In this document: positions 8,989 through 16,838 of the stretch, piece by piece
Layout: every line of letters starts with the position of its first letter
Numbering within the stretch: the stretch's first letter is position 1
Assembly (NCBI GenBank): GCA_014138725.1
Contig: JACJID010000004.1
Location: 620,001 to 684,000, forward strand
Length of the DNA stretch: 64,000 nt
From: Kutzneria viridogrisea
GTDB taxonomy: Bacteria; Actinomycetota; Actinomycetes; Mycobacteriales; Pseudonocardiaceae
Reading direction: 5' to 3'
Position numbers and translations under genes: made by a program
Notes under the pieces: model-generated
What the model saw: the letters and a program-made list of their open reading frames with translations, nothing else
Databases searched by the model: none
Told to the model about the DNA's origin: nothing

Positions 8989-9368
8989 CGCGGCTGCTCC
9001 CCCTCGGCGCGCCGCAGCCGATCGATGATCTCGCCGAGCGGGATGCCGATCATCCGCGCCTCGGCCACCATCGCGTCGACCACCTCGACGTAGAACAGTT
9101 CCTGGCGGCGCTCCCGCAGCCGCTGCCTCGCGTCCTGGCTGACGAACATGCCAATCCCCCGCTTCTTGTACAGCACACCTTCCTCGATCAACAGCGCGAA
9201 ACCCTTGGCAGCCGTGGCCGGGTTGATCCGGTAGAAGGCCGCGTACTGGTTGGTGGACATGACCTGCTCGTCCGCGTGCAGCGTGCCGCGCAGGATGTCG
9301 GCTTTGATCTGGTCGGCGATCTGTTGGTAGATCGGGCTCCGGTCGTCGAACACGAAGAGCCCCCTCAC
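8985..9368 (-). CDS. GntR/YtrA-family transcriptional repressor
   Basis: A 127-residue regulator with the N-terminal winged helix PIYQQIADQIKADILRGTL, helix-turn-helix STNQYAAFYRINPATAAKGFALLIEEGV and wing RGIGMFV. The short C-terminal helical tail (about 45 residues) is the YtrA subfamily form, which represses adjacent ABC exporter genes and is released by cell-envelope-active compounds in known members. The GTG start at 9368 directly follows a promoter-like region carrying an inverted repeat. It is the first gene of a three-gene coupled operon with the ATPase and permease. Confidence 0.88.
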   Translation of the reverse strand: MRGLFVFDDRSPIYQQIADQIKADILRGTLHADEQVMSTNQYAAFYRINPATAAKGFALLIEEGVLYKKRGIGMFVSQDARQRLRERRQELFYVEVVDAMVAEARMIGIPLGEIIDRLRRAEGEQPR

Positions 9369-9374
9369 TTCGTT

Positions 9375-9398
9375 GGTTCGTTACTTGACTAGTGAACC
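9375..9398. promoter_or_regulatory. Candidate GntR/YtrA operator
   Basis: An inverted repeat GGTTC-14-GAACC with inner matching TA/TA pairs lies seven bases upstream of the GntR gene start. The position suits autorepression. No binding site consensus is known for this protein, so the assignment is inference. Confidence 0.4.
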
Positions 9399-9427
9399 GC
9401 AGAGGGCATGGGGTGTCCACAAACAGG

Positions 9428-9486
9428 TGAGCGGGAGTCGCGCGCGCCAGAGCGGGACTGGCGCGCGCCAGGACGGGACTCGCGGG
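9428..9486. repeat. 21-bp repeat array, three units
   Basis: Three units of exactly 21 bases with core GCGGGA(C/G)T. The last unit runs into the ketoacyl synthase stop codon (GGGTCAG). It lies between the 3' end of that gene and the promoter of the GntR operon, which is read on the same strand. Confidence 0.7.
9440..9468 (-). terminator. Hairpin downstream of ketoacyl synthase III
   Basis: Perfect 11-base arms GCGCGCGCCAG and CTGGCGCGCGC with a seven-base loop. The hairpin forms from two neighbouring 21-bp units. It starts about 18 bases beyond the stop codon of the gene read toward it. Confidence 0.65.
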
Positions 9487-10503
9487 TCAGGGCAGGGTGA
9501 CGACCTGGCCCGCGAAGCTCAGGCCGGCACCGAAGCCGAGCAGCAGGGCCAGGTCCCCGGACTTGGCACGGCCCGAGTCGAGCAGGCTGTCCATGGCCAG
9601 CGGGATCGAGGCCGCCGAGGTGTTGCCCTGCTCCACGATGTCGCGGGCGACCACCACCGAGTCGGGCAGCCTGAGTGAGCGCACCAGCGCGTCGGTGATC
9701 CGGTCGTTGGCCTGGTGCGGGATGAACACGTCCAGGTCCTCGGGCGAGAGCCCGCTGGTCCGCAGGGTCCGCCTGGCCACCGCGCCCATGCTGACCGAGG
9801 CCCAGCGGAACACCGCCTGCCCCTTCATGCTCAGCACCGGGAACGGCGCGTCGGGGTCCTTGTCCAGCTCGTCGCGCCACTCCAGCCAGCTGCGGTCCTG
9901 GGTGATCGTGTCGGCCTGCTCCCCGTCGCTGCCCCACACCACCGGACCGATGCCGGGCTCCGCCGAGGCGCCGACCACGGCGGCCCCCGCCCCGTCGGCG
10001 AACAGGAACGCGGTGCCTCGGTCCCTGGGGTCGATCATGTCGGTCATCCGCTCCACGCCGACGACCAGCACGGTGGAGGCGCTGCCGCCGCGCACGAAGT
10101 CCTTGGCCACGGCCAGCCCGTAGCAGAAGCCCGCGCAGGCGGCGGACACGTCGAAGGAGCCCGCGTTCACCGCGCCGATCCGGTGCGCGAGCACGCTGGC
10201 CGCGGCCGGGGTCTGCCGGAAGTGCGAGATGGTCGCCAGCACCACGCAGCCGATCTGCTCGGCGGGCACCCCACTGCGCTCCAGCGCCTGGCGGGCGGCG
10301 GCCTCGGCCATCTCCAGCACGCCCTCGTCAGCGCTGGCCCAGCGCCGGGACCGGATGCCCGAGCGGGTGCGGATCCACTCGTCGGTGGAGTCGATCAGCC
10401 CGGCGATCTCCTCGTTGCCCACGCCCATCCGGGGCCGGTAGGCGCCGATGCCGAGAATGCGAGCGTGGCGGGGCTCCGAACCCTGCTGGATGGACGCCCT
10501 CAC
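9487..10503 (-). CDS. 3-oxoacyl-[acyl-carrier-protein] synthase III (KAS III)
   Basis: A thiolase-fold condensing enzyme of 338 residues joining an acyl-CoA starter to malonyl-ACP. The full catalytic triad is visible: Cys123 in SAACAGFCYG, His in FIPHQAN near residue 257, and Asn in GNTSAASIP near residue 288. The ending GFGAGLSFAGQVV is the usual KAS III C-terminus. It could be the housekeeping FabH, but it has no fabD-acpP-fabF neighbours. It lies among acyl-activating genes, so a dedicated role making the acyl chain for the LuxC/LuxE-like enzymes is plausible (inference). GTG at 10503 is the only good start in frame; no strong Shine-Dalgarno was seen. Confidence 0.9.
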   Translation of the reverse strand: MRASIQQGSEPRHARILGIGAYRPRMGVGNEEIAGLIDSTDEWIRTRSGIRSRRWASADEGVLEMAEAAARQALERSGVPAEQIGCVVLATISHFRQTPAAASVLAHRIGAVNAGSFDVSAACAGFCYGLAVAKDFVRGGSASTVLVVGVERMTDMIDPRDRGTAFLFADGAGAAVVGASAEPGIGPVVWGSDGEQADTITQDRSWLEWRDELDKDPDAPFPVLSMKGQAVFRWASVSMGAVARRTLRTSGLSPEDLDVFIPHQANDRITDALVRSLRLPDSVVVARDIVEQGNTSAASIPLAMDSLLDSGRAKSGDLALLLGFGAGLSFAGQVVTLP

Positions 10504-10911
10504 CAGGTAACTCCCGAAAGACGTGAATTCCGGTCACGTCGCCGCCGGCGTCCCGCACCGCGGAACGAACACCATCACACTGCTTACCGGCGGGTAAATC
10601 AAACAGCGGCCCGCCGATAAACTACCCACGACCGTTCCGGAAATACCCAGGTCAGCTCACCGTAAGGTTGTGACCGACCTCACTATCGAAAGATACATCC
10701 CTGCCTCGGAATGTGCACCCACAACCAGAAAAGCGCCAGTTCATTACATGGCGCGACACACGGAACGGCGTGGCGGGCTTGCGATTGACGTCGAAGCGCC
10801 CTACTCCAAAAAGCGGAGGATCAATGCAGGGCATTCGTCGCACCGCATTCCTCGCCGCCCCCCACCGACCACGGCAGCATCGGTACCGGCCTGCCCTGCC
10901 TGTGCACAGCG
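10504..10911. other. Non-coding gap with AT-richer promoter region
   Basis: No convincing gene. The stretch 10560-10760 is markedly richer in A and T than its surroundings and probably holds the promoter of the ketoacyl synthase gene. A strong GGAGGATCA precedes an ATG at 10824 on the plus strand (MQGIRRTAFLAA, like a signal-peptide start). That frame then runs antisense through the next gene, so it is more likely a decayed gene start than a real CDS. Confidence 0.4.
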
Positions 10912-10939
10912 GCGGGGGCGCCACGCCCGGCGCCCCCGC
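10912..10939 (-). terminator. Hairpin downstream of PaaK-like ligase
   Basis: Perfect arms GCGGGGGCGCC and GGCGCCCCCGC with loop ACGCCC. It begins seven bases past the stop codon of the ligase gene read toward it. Confidence 0.75.
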
Positions 10940-10945
10940 TCGCGT

Positions 10946-12187
10946 TCAGCGCTGGTCGACCAACCGCACCAGCTTGCCGGTGCGGGGGTTGACCTCCAGC
11001 TCACCGGTGGCCACCCGCTCCACCGCCAACGGGTGGATCAGCCCGGCGGCCACGTGCTCGGCGAACATCGGCCGCGTGTCGTCCAACCGGGCGGCCAGCG
11101 CCTCCCGGTCCACCGGGTCACCGGCCAGCCGCAGCACCAGCTCGTCCTTGGCCTGCCTACGCCGCAGCACCACCTGCATACCGGTGACGCGCAGCCCCTC
11201 CGTGGCCGATTCCACGATCGTGCGCAGGTCCTCCAGGTACAGCGTGACCGGGCCGACCCTGGCGCCCTCCTCGGCGCGGCCCAGCAGCCGGAACGTGCGC
11301 TGCCGCACGTCCACCCACTCGGCCATGTCGCCCACCGGGTAGCGCAGCACCGGCATCAGCCGCCGGGTCAGGTCGGTGGCCACCACCCGGCCCGCCCGCC
11401 CCGGCACCTCGATCGGCTGGCCGGTCTCCTGGTCGAGGAGCTCCACCACCTTGTCCTCGGTGAACACCCGGTGCACCCGCACGTCGGGCTCACCGGCCAC
11501 CGGGGCGCCCAGGATCCCGGCGTCCACGCTGGCGTACCCGATCGAGCGCACCTCGGCGTTGGGGAAGGCCGAGGCCAGCAGGGCGCGCTGGTCGGCGTAG
11601 AACGCCTCGCCGCTGAACAGCACCAGGTGCACGTCCGGCAGCTGCTGGCCGGTGTCGGACAGGTGCACCGCGAGGCGGCACAGCGAGGTCGGCGGCGCGG
11701 TGACCACGGTGGCCGAGAAGTCGCGCAGGGTCAGCGCCACGAAGTCCAGTGGGGCGCTGCCCGCGATCGGCAGCTGCACGTTGGGCACCGGGGTGTCCTG
11801 CAGGGTGTTCAGGGTGAACACGAAGCTGGAGTACAGCTCACCGGCGTAGAACAGGTTGGCGACCCGGTCCCCGGGCAGCAGTCCCGCCGCGGCCAGGCCG
11901 GTGCCGAAGGTGCGGCTCATCCGTGCCCACTCGGGCCGGGTGTAGACCGACACCTTGGGCGCGCTGGTCGTGCCCCCGGTCTTGAACACGATGCCGTCGG
12001 TGTGCGGCCCGGTGAGCACCCGGCTGTCCGGGAAGGAGTTGGCCGCCCAGAACGCGGTGTGCTCGACCAGCGGCAGCTCGGTCAGCGCGAGGGGGCCGTC
12101 GGGCAGACCGGCGTACAGCTCGCGGTAGAACGGCGAGTGCTCACGGGCGTGGGCGACGAGTTCGGCCAGGTCGTGGACCTGCACCAC
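10946..12187 (-). CDS. PaaK/CoF-synthetase-like adenylate-forming ligase
   Basis: A 413-residue adenylating enzyme of the phenylacetate-CoA ligase family, which activates a carboxylic acid with ATP and usually transfers it to CoA or a carrier protein. Motifs: FKTGGTTSAPKVSVYT (ATP loop), VLFSGEAFY, the IGYASVDAGILG region, YPVGDMAEW and the C-terminal NPRTGKLVRL. It resembles the second domain of the LuxC-like fusion at 4878 more than ordinary acyl-CoA ligases do. GTG at 12187 has GGAGG six bases upstream; a second GTG follows at once. The Zn-binding Cys of some PaaK-like proteins is absent. Substrate unknown; likely part of the same acyl pathway (inference). Confidence 0.82.
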   Translation of the reverse strand: MVQVHDLAELVAHAREHSPFYRELYAGLPDGPLALTELPLVEHTAFWAANSFPDSRVLTGPHTDGIVFKTGGTTSAPKVSVYTRPEWARMSRTFGTGLAAAGLLPGDRVANLFYAGELYSSFVFTLNTLQDTPVPNVQLPIAGSAPLDFVALTLRDFSATVVTAPPTSLCRLAVHLSDTGQQLPDVHLVLFSGEAFYADQRALLASAFPNAEVRSIGYASVDAGILGAPVAGEPDVRVHRVFTEDKVVELLDQETGQPIEVPGRAGRVVATDLTRRLMPVLRYPVGDMAEWVDVRQRTFRLLGRAEEGARVGPVTLYLEDLRTIVESATEGLRVTGMQVVLRRRQAKDELVLRLAGDPVDREALAARLDDTRPMFAEHVAAGLIHPLAVERVATGELEVNPRTGKLVRLVDQR

Positions 12188-12374
12188 CGGGTACCTCCAT
12201 CGGTGTCGTGGGCGCAAACCGTCCCACAGTAGCCGCCGAGGGCACCACGACCTGGCGCGAAGGTCCCCGAAACCCCGCCGGCCGTGGTGCCCGTTCCCGT
12301 CCCCGGTAGTACCGGCCAGCCTGGCAGCAGGCGCGGTGTTTTTCCACCCGAACTCTCAGGTGCTGAGCGAACTC

Positions 12375-13037
12375 TCAGGAGAGCAGGGAGCCGAGCAGGG
12401 CCACGTCCACCCCGACCAGGGACTCGCGCAGCACCCTGCGCTCCCCGCCGGGCACGTCCACGTCGCAGGGCACGACCAGCACCGTGCAGCCCGCGGCGAC
12501 CGCGGCCTTGGTCCCGGTCGGCGAGTCCTCCACGGCCACGCAGGCCGCCGGGTCCACGCCCAGCAGGCGCGCCGCCTTCAGGTAAGGCTCGGGCAGCGGC
12601 TTGTTCAGGCCGTCCACCTCGTCACCGCACACCGTCACGTCGAAGAACTCGCGGCCGATGGTGTCCAGCGCCACCTCGGTGAGCGCGCGCTCGGTGGAGG
12701 TGACCAGCGCGGTGGGCACGCCAGCCTCGCGCACCGCGCGCAGCAGCTCGGCGGCGCCGGGCCGCCAGGGCAGACCCTCGTGGAACAGCTCCTCGGTGCG
12801 CTTGGCCAGGTACCGGCAGCCCTCCTCCATCGCGCAGACGTCCAGTTCCAGCCCCAGATCGGTGAACATCATCCGCATGGTGTTGTCCATGTTCGACCCG
12901 ATCATGAGGTCCCGGGTCCTCGGGCTGAGCACGCCGCCGAGGCGGGTGGCCAGGTCGGCCAGGGACACGTCCCAGACCTTCTCGGAGTCGATCAAGGTGC
13001 CGTCCATGTCGAACAACACCGCCGCCGGCCTGGTCAC
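12375..13037 (-). CDS. HAD-superfamily hydrolase (phosphoglycolate-phosphatase/beta-PGM-like)
   Basis: A 220-residue cytosolic HAD phosphatase with motif I VLFDMDGTL (nucleophile Asp), motif II LVTSTERAL (Ser/Thr), a conserved Lys in NKPLPEPY and motif IV VAVEDSPTG. The helical cap between motifs I and II marks subclass I. GTG at 13037 has GGGAG four bases upstream. Substrates of this group are small phosphorylated metabolites and cannot be named here. It neighbours the PAC2 gene and mshC, an arrangement seen in other actinobacteria. Confidence 0.88.
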   Translation of the reverse strand: MTRPAAVLFDMDGTLIDSEKVWDVSLADLATRLGGVLSPRTRDLMIGSNMDNTMRMMFTDLGLELDVCAMEEGCRYLAKRTEELFHEGLPWRPGAAELLRAVREAGVPTALVTSTERALTEVALDTIGREFFDVTVCGDEVDGLNKPLPEPYLKAARLLGVDPAACVAVEDSPTGTKAAVAAGCTVLVVPCDVDVPGGERRVLRESLVGVDVALLGSLLS

Positions 13038-13214
13038 GGATCTCCCTGGAGGTGGTGGGGACACTCGCGACCCACGGTAGCCCAGCGGCACCGGCTGCCG
13101 GGGGTCCTCGGCGCCCGGTGCGGCCAGCGCCACATCGGGCACGTTCGCCACGCGCACAACCCCATAGGGGTGCGCCGCACGTACTCCGCGGTGGACGGGC
13201 CGTAGGCTGACCCG

Positions 13215-14126
13215 GTGACCGATCCGGACTACAGCCCCGAGGACGCCTTGGCCGACCAGCGACAGCTGACCGACCCCGTGATGGTGGCTGCCTTCGAGGG
13301 GTGGAACGACGCTGGCGACGCCGCCAGCACCGCGATCGAGCACCTGGAACTCACCTGGGACGCCACCCCGCTGGCGGAACTGGACCCCGACGACTACTAC
13401 GACTTCCAGGTGACCCGGCCGACCGTGAAGCGGGTCGACGGGATCACCAGGCGGATCGAGTGGCCGACCACTCGACTGTCGGTGTGTCGCCCGCCGGGTT
13501 CTTCGGTGGACGTGGTGCTCGTGCACGGCATCGAGCCGAACATGCGCTGGCGAAAATTCTGCGCGGAACTCATCGAGCACGTGGACCGGCTGGGGGTGAC
13601 CACCGTGGTGACGCTCGGCGCGCTGCTCATGGACACCCCGCACACCCGGCCCGTGCCCGTCAACGGCATGGCCTACGACGCGGCCTCCGCGGCCAAGTTC
13701 GGGCTGGAGAACTCCCGTTACGAGGGGCCCACCGGCATCGTCGGGGTCTTCCAGGACGCCTGCGTGCAGGCCGGGGTCCCCGCGATCTCGTTCTGGGCCG
13801 CCGTGCCGCACTACGTCTCGCAGCCGCCCGCGCCCAAGGCCACGCTGGCCCTGCTGCACCGGGTCGAGGAGGCCCTGGACGTGGAGGTGCCGCTCGGCGC
13901 GCTGCCCGAGCAGGCCGAGGAGTGGGAGCAGACCGTCACGGAGATGGCGGAGGAGGACGAGGACGTCCGCAACTACGTGCGGGCCCTGGAGGAGCGCGGG
14001 GACGCCACCACGCAGCTCACCGAGACCAGCGGGGACGCCATCGCCGCGGAGTTCGAGCGCTACCTGCGCCGCCGCGGTCGCGGTGGCCCAGGCGGCCCGC
14101 GTGGTGAGGGCCCGCTGGGGCGCTGA
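13215..14126 (+). CDS. PAC2-family protein
   Basis: A 303-residue member of the PAC2 (proteasome-assembly-chaperone-like) family, with characteristic MVAAFEGWNDAGDAAS at the N-terminus, a core VVLVHGIEPNMRW and an acidic helical C-terminal part. Actinobacterial members are widespread, and their exact role is unsettled. A TAGGCT hexamer seven bases before the GTG suggests transcription may start at or next to the start codon (leaderless; inference). It converges on mshC across a strong palindrome. Confidence 0.85.
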   Translation: MTDPDYSPEDALADQRQLTDPVMVAAFEGWNDAGDAASTAIEHLELTWDATPLAELDPDDYYDFQVTRPTVKRVDGITRRIEWPTTRLSVCRPPGSSVDVVLVHGIEPNMRWRKFCAELIEHVDRLGVTTVVTLGALLMDTPHTRPVPVNGMAYDAASAAKFGLENSRYEGPTGIVGVFQDACVQAGVPAISFWAAVPHYVSQPPAPKATLALLHRVEEALDVEVPLGALPEQAEEWEQTVTEMAEEDEDVRNYVRALEERGDATTQLTETSGDAIAAEFERYLRRRGRGGPGGPRGEGPLGR

Positions 14127-14136
14127 GCTCACGCCG

Positions 14137-14181
14137 TGAAGGTGGCTTTCACTGCGCCCAACGCAGTGAAAGCCACCTTCA
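14137..14181. terminator. Bidirectional 20-bp-stem hairpin
   Basis: Perfect 20-base arms (14137-14156 and 14162-14181) around the loop CCCAA. It lies between the convergent PAC2 and mshC genes. Its outer bases TGAAGGTG/CACCTTCA match the CATGAAGGTGCC repeat family, of which it is a diverged member. Confidence 0.82.
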
Positions 14182-14192
14182 TGGCATTCGGG

Positions 14193-15431
14193 TCAGAGCG
14201 CGATGCCCAGCAGGGCGTCCACGGCGGTGCGCACCAGGCCGGGGGCCGAGGTGTCCGAGCCGCCGTGGGTCAGTGCCTGCTCGGCCCACGCGTCCACGGC
14301 GGCCAGCGCGGCCGGGGTGTCCAGGTCGTCGGCGAGGTGGTCGCGCAGCCGCGCCACGGTGTCGGTGGCCTCGGGACCCGAGTCCAGCGCGACGGCCTGC
14401 CGCCAGCGGGCCAGCCGGGCCTTGGCCTGCTCCAGCAGCGCGTCGGTCCACGCCCGGTCGCTGCGGTAGTGCCCGGCGAACAGGGCGAGCCGGATCGCGG
14501 CCGGGTCCACCTGGTCGGCACGCAGGCGCGAGACGAACACCAGGTTGCCCCGCGACTTGGACATCTTCTCGCCGTCCAGGCCGATCATGCCCGCGTGCGC
14601 GTAGTGCCGGGCGAAGGGGTGCCGCCCGGTCAGCGCCTCGGCGTGCGCCGCGCTGAACTCGTGGTGCGGGAACACCAGGTCCGAGCCGCCGCCCTGCAGG
14701 TCGAAGGCGTCGCCGAGCCGGTTGAGCGCGATGGCCGAGCACTCGATGTGCCAGCCGGGACGGCCCGCGCCCAGCTCGCTGTCCCAGGAGGGCTCGCCGG
14801 GCCGGGCCATCCGCCACAGCAGCGCGTCCAGCGGATGGCGCTTGCCCACCCGCTCCGGATCCCCGCCGCGCTCGGCGAAGAACCGGGTCATGGTCTGCTC
14901 GTCGTAGTTGGACTCGTAGCCGAAGTGGCCGGTCACCGAGCGGTCGAAGTACACGTCCGGGTACTCGGGGTCCTCGGCCCGGTAGGCGGCCCCGCTGGCC
15001 AGCAGCTTGCCGATGGCCTCCACGATCTCCGGGATGGCCTCGACCGCGCCCACGAACTCGCGCGGCGGAAGCACCCGCAGCGCCTCCATGTCCTCGCGGA
15101 ACAGGGCCGTCTCGCGCATGCCAAGGACCACCCAGTCGTCCTGGTCGCGCGCGGCCCGCTCCAGCAACGGGTCGTCGATGTCGGTGACGTTCTGCACGTA
15201 GTGCACCTCGTGGCCGTTGTCCAGCCACAGCCGGTGCACCAGGTCGAAGGCCAGGTAGGTGGCGGCGTGCCCGAGGTGGGTCGCGTCGTACGGGGTGATG
15301 CCGCACACGTACATGGTGGCCGTCGCGCCCGGCGCGGTGGGGCGGACCTCGCCGGCGGCGGTGTCGTGCAGCCGCAGGGGCCGGGGGGTGCCGGGAACCC
15401 GGGGTACCGGGGTGGATGACCAGGTCTGCAT
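14193..15431 (-). CDS. mshC: Cysteine:glucosaminyl-inositol ligase (mycothiol synthesis)
   Basis: MshC joins cysteine to GlcN-Ins using ATP in the third step of mycothiol synthesis. It is a class I aminoacyl-tRNA-synthetase relative derived from CysS. The 412 residues are the usual MshC length, shorter than CysS. Visible motifs are [19 protein letters not shown] (zinc Cys and HIGH-like site) and KMSKS near residue 290, plus CysS-like [13 protein letters not shown] at 15431 fits the family N-terminus [10 protein letters not shown]. Its presence places the organism among the mycothiol-producing actinobacteria. Confidence 0.95.
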   Translation of the reverse strand: MQTWSSTPVPRVPGTPRPLRLHDTAAGEVRPTAPGATATMYVCGITPYDATHLGHAATYLAFDLVHRLWLDNGHEVHYVQNVTDIDDPLLERAARDQDDWVVLGMRETALFREDMEALRVLPPREFVGAVEAIPEIVEAIGKLLASGAAYRAEDPEYPDVYFDRSVTGHFGYESNYDEQTMTRFFAERGGDPERVGKRHPLDALLWRMARPGEPSWDSELGAGRPGWHIECSAIALNRLGDAFDLQGGGSDLVFPHHEFSAAHAEALTGRHPFARHYAHAGMIGLDGEKMSKSRGNLVFVSRLRADQVDPAAIRLALFAGHYRSDRAWTDALLEQAKARLARWRQAVALDSGPEATDTVARLRDHLADDLDTPAALAAVDAWAEQALTHGGSDTSAPGLVRTAVDALLGIAL

Positions 15432-15540
15432 GAGTCCGACCCTAATCGGGTGATGCCGGGGTGGGCAGCCGGACCCAGCCAACTGGGTCAACCAGCCGCC
15501 CACGATGTGGTCGGCACGCCCCTGCGGGAATACTTCCGGC

Positions 15541-16227
15541 ATGACCAGTCGCGTGGACGAGGTGGGCGGTTTCGAGCTCCCGGTGTGGCTGCCCGCGGCG
15601 GGCCGCGGGCCGGGGCTCGTGCTGGTGCAGGAGATCTTCGGGCTGGACGCATACCTGCGGTCGGTGGCTTCGGAACTGGCCGCGATGGGCTACGTGGTCG
15701 GGGTGCCGGACCTGTTCTGGCGCACCGATCCCGGCTGGAGCAGCGGGCACGACGAGCAGGGCGTGGCGGCGGCGATGGCCGTGGCGGGCCGGTTCGACCA
15801 CGCCGACGGGGTCGCCGACCTGACCGCCGCGGTGGCCCACCTGCGCGCGCTGCCCGAGGTCACCGGCAAGGTCGGCGCGCTGGGCTTCTGCCTGGGCGGC
15901 TCGCTGGCCTTCGCACTGGCCGCGCACGCCGATCCGGACGTCGTGGTGTCCTGCTACGGCTCGACCGTGCCCGACCAGGTCGACCTGCTCGACCGGGTGC
16001 GCTGCCCGGTGCAGTTCCAGTTCGGCGGCAGCGACCCGTACATCCCGCGCGAGGCCGTGGCCCGCGTGGAGCGGGCCGTGGCTGGCCGGGAGGGCGTCGA
16101 GATCCACGTGGAGGAGCAGGCCGGGCACGCGTTCCTCAACCACGGTGCGCCACAGTTCTTCCAGCCCGAGCCCGCCGCACGCGCCTGGCCGCGCGCCGTG
16201 GACTTCCTCGCGCGGCACCTGGGCTAG
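15541..16227 (+). CDS. Dienelactone hydrolase family protein
   Basis: A 228-residue alpha/beta hydrolase of the dienelactone hydrolase family. The triad is visible: Cys in GFCLGGS near residue 118, Asp in GGSDPYIP and His in AGHAFLN. Family members open lactones such as dienelactone, but many actinobacterial copies have unknown substrates. ATG at 15541 is chosen over the in-frame ATG 12 codons upstream because the family N-terminus fits; an AATACT hexamer just upstream suggests a short or absent leader. Its TAG stop shares the tetramer CTAG with the convergent lipoprotein gene's stop. Confidence 0.88.
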   Translation: MTSRVDEVGGFELPVWLPAAGRGPGLVLVQEIFGLDAYLRSVASELAAMGYVVGVPDLFWRTDPGWSSGHDEQGVAAAMAVAGRFDHADGVADLTAAVAHLRALPEVTGKVGALGFCLGGSLAFALAAHADPDVVVSCYGSTVPDQVDLLDRVRCPVQFQFGGSDPYIPREAVARVERAVAGREGVEIHVEEQAGHAFLNHGAPQFFQPEPAARAWPRAVDFLARHLG

Positions 16228-16784
16228 AACGCCACCACGCCCTGCGAACTCGGTTGCAGAGAACCGATCTGCGCGGACTTGGCCACCAGCTGGTAGTTCG
16301 TGGCCGGTTTGCCGTCCGTGCCGACCAGCGTCACCGGCAGGGTCGCCGCCCCACTGGGCGTGGTCAGTTGCAGACCGGTGGCCACGTAGGCGCTGGCGTC
16401 GGCCTTGTCGCCGACCTCCCACTTGACCCCGGCGAACGCCGTGGTGCCCGGCTTGAGCGGGATCGCTGGCCCCTCGCCGGGGATCTTCACGTTGCGCGAG
16501 GGCACCTGCAACGCCTTGCCGTTCGCACTGAGCCACGTCAGCCGCACCCAGCCCTGCACGGTCACCGGCTCGGTACCCGAGTTGGTCAGCGTCAGCAGGC
16601 CGAGCCCGGCCTGCTGAATGGTCAGTTCCGCCTTGTAGGACGGTTTCACGGCGGGTGCGCTGCTGCTGGTCGGCGGAGTGGTGGTGCTCGTGCCGCTCGT
16701 GGCCGTGGCACCGCCGCCACCGCAGCCGCTGAGCAGGACCACCAGCGCCAGTGCCGTGACAGTCTTCACCCGCATGTGGGCCAT
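16224..16784 (-). CDS. DUF4232-like secreted lipoprotein
   Basis: A 186-residue protein with a lipoprotein signal (MRVKTVTALALVVLLSGC; lipobox LSGC) followed by a Gly/Thr/Ser-rich linker and a beta-rich domain like DUF4232, common in actinobacterial cell-surface lipoproteins. Function unknown. ATG at 16784 or the ATG three codons later is possible; neither has a good Shine-Dalgarno. The stop overlaps the stop of the convergent hydrolase by CTAG. Confidence 0.75.
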   Translation of the reverse strand: MAHMRVKTVTALALVVLLSGCGGGGATATSGTSTTTPPTSSSAPAVKPSYKAELTIQQAGLGLLTLTNSGTEPVTVQGWVRLTWLSANGKALQVPSRNVKIPGEGPAIPLKPGTTAFAGVKWEVGDKADASAYVATGLQLTTPSGAATLPVTLVGTDGKPATNYQLVAKSAQIGSLQPSSQGVVAF

Positions 16785-16838
16785 CGTCGGGGCCGTACCG
16801 GTCCGCCGCCAGCCGAGCGGGGGTCTCGTTGGGGTGAA

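Noticed and set aside
10824-11342. Small secreted protein starting MQGIRRTAFLAA after a strong Shine-Dalgarno
   Set aside because: After about 30 codons the frame runs antisense through the PaaK-like gene and has no protein-like pattern.
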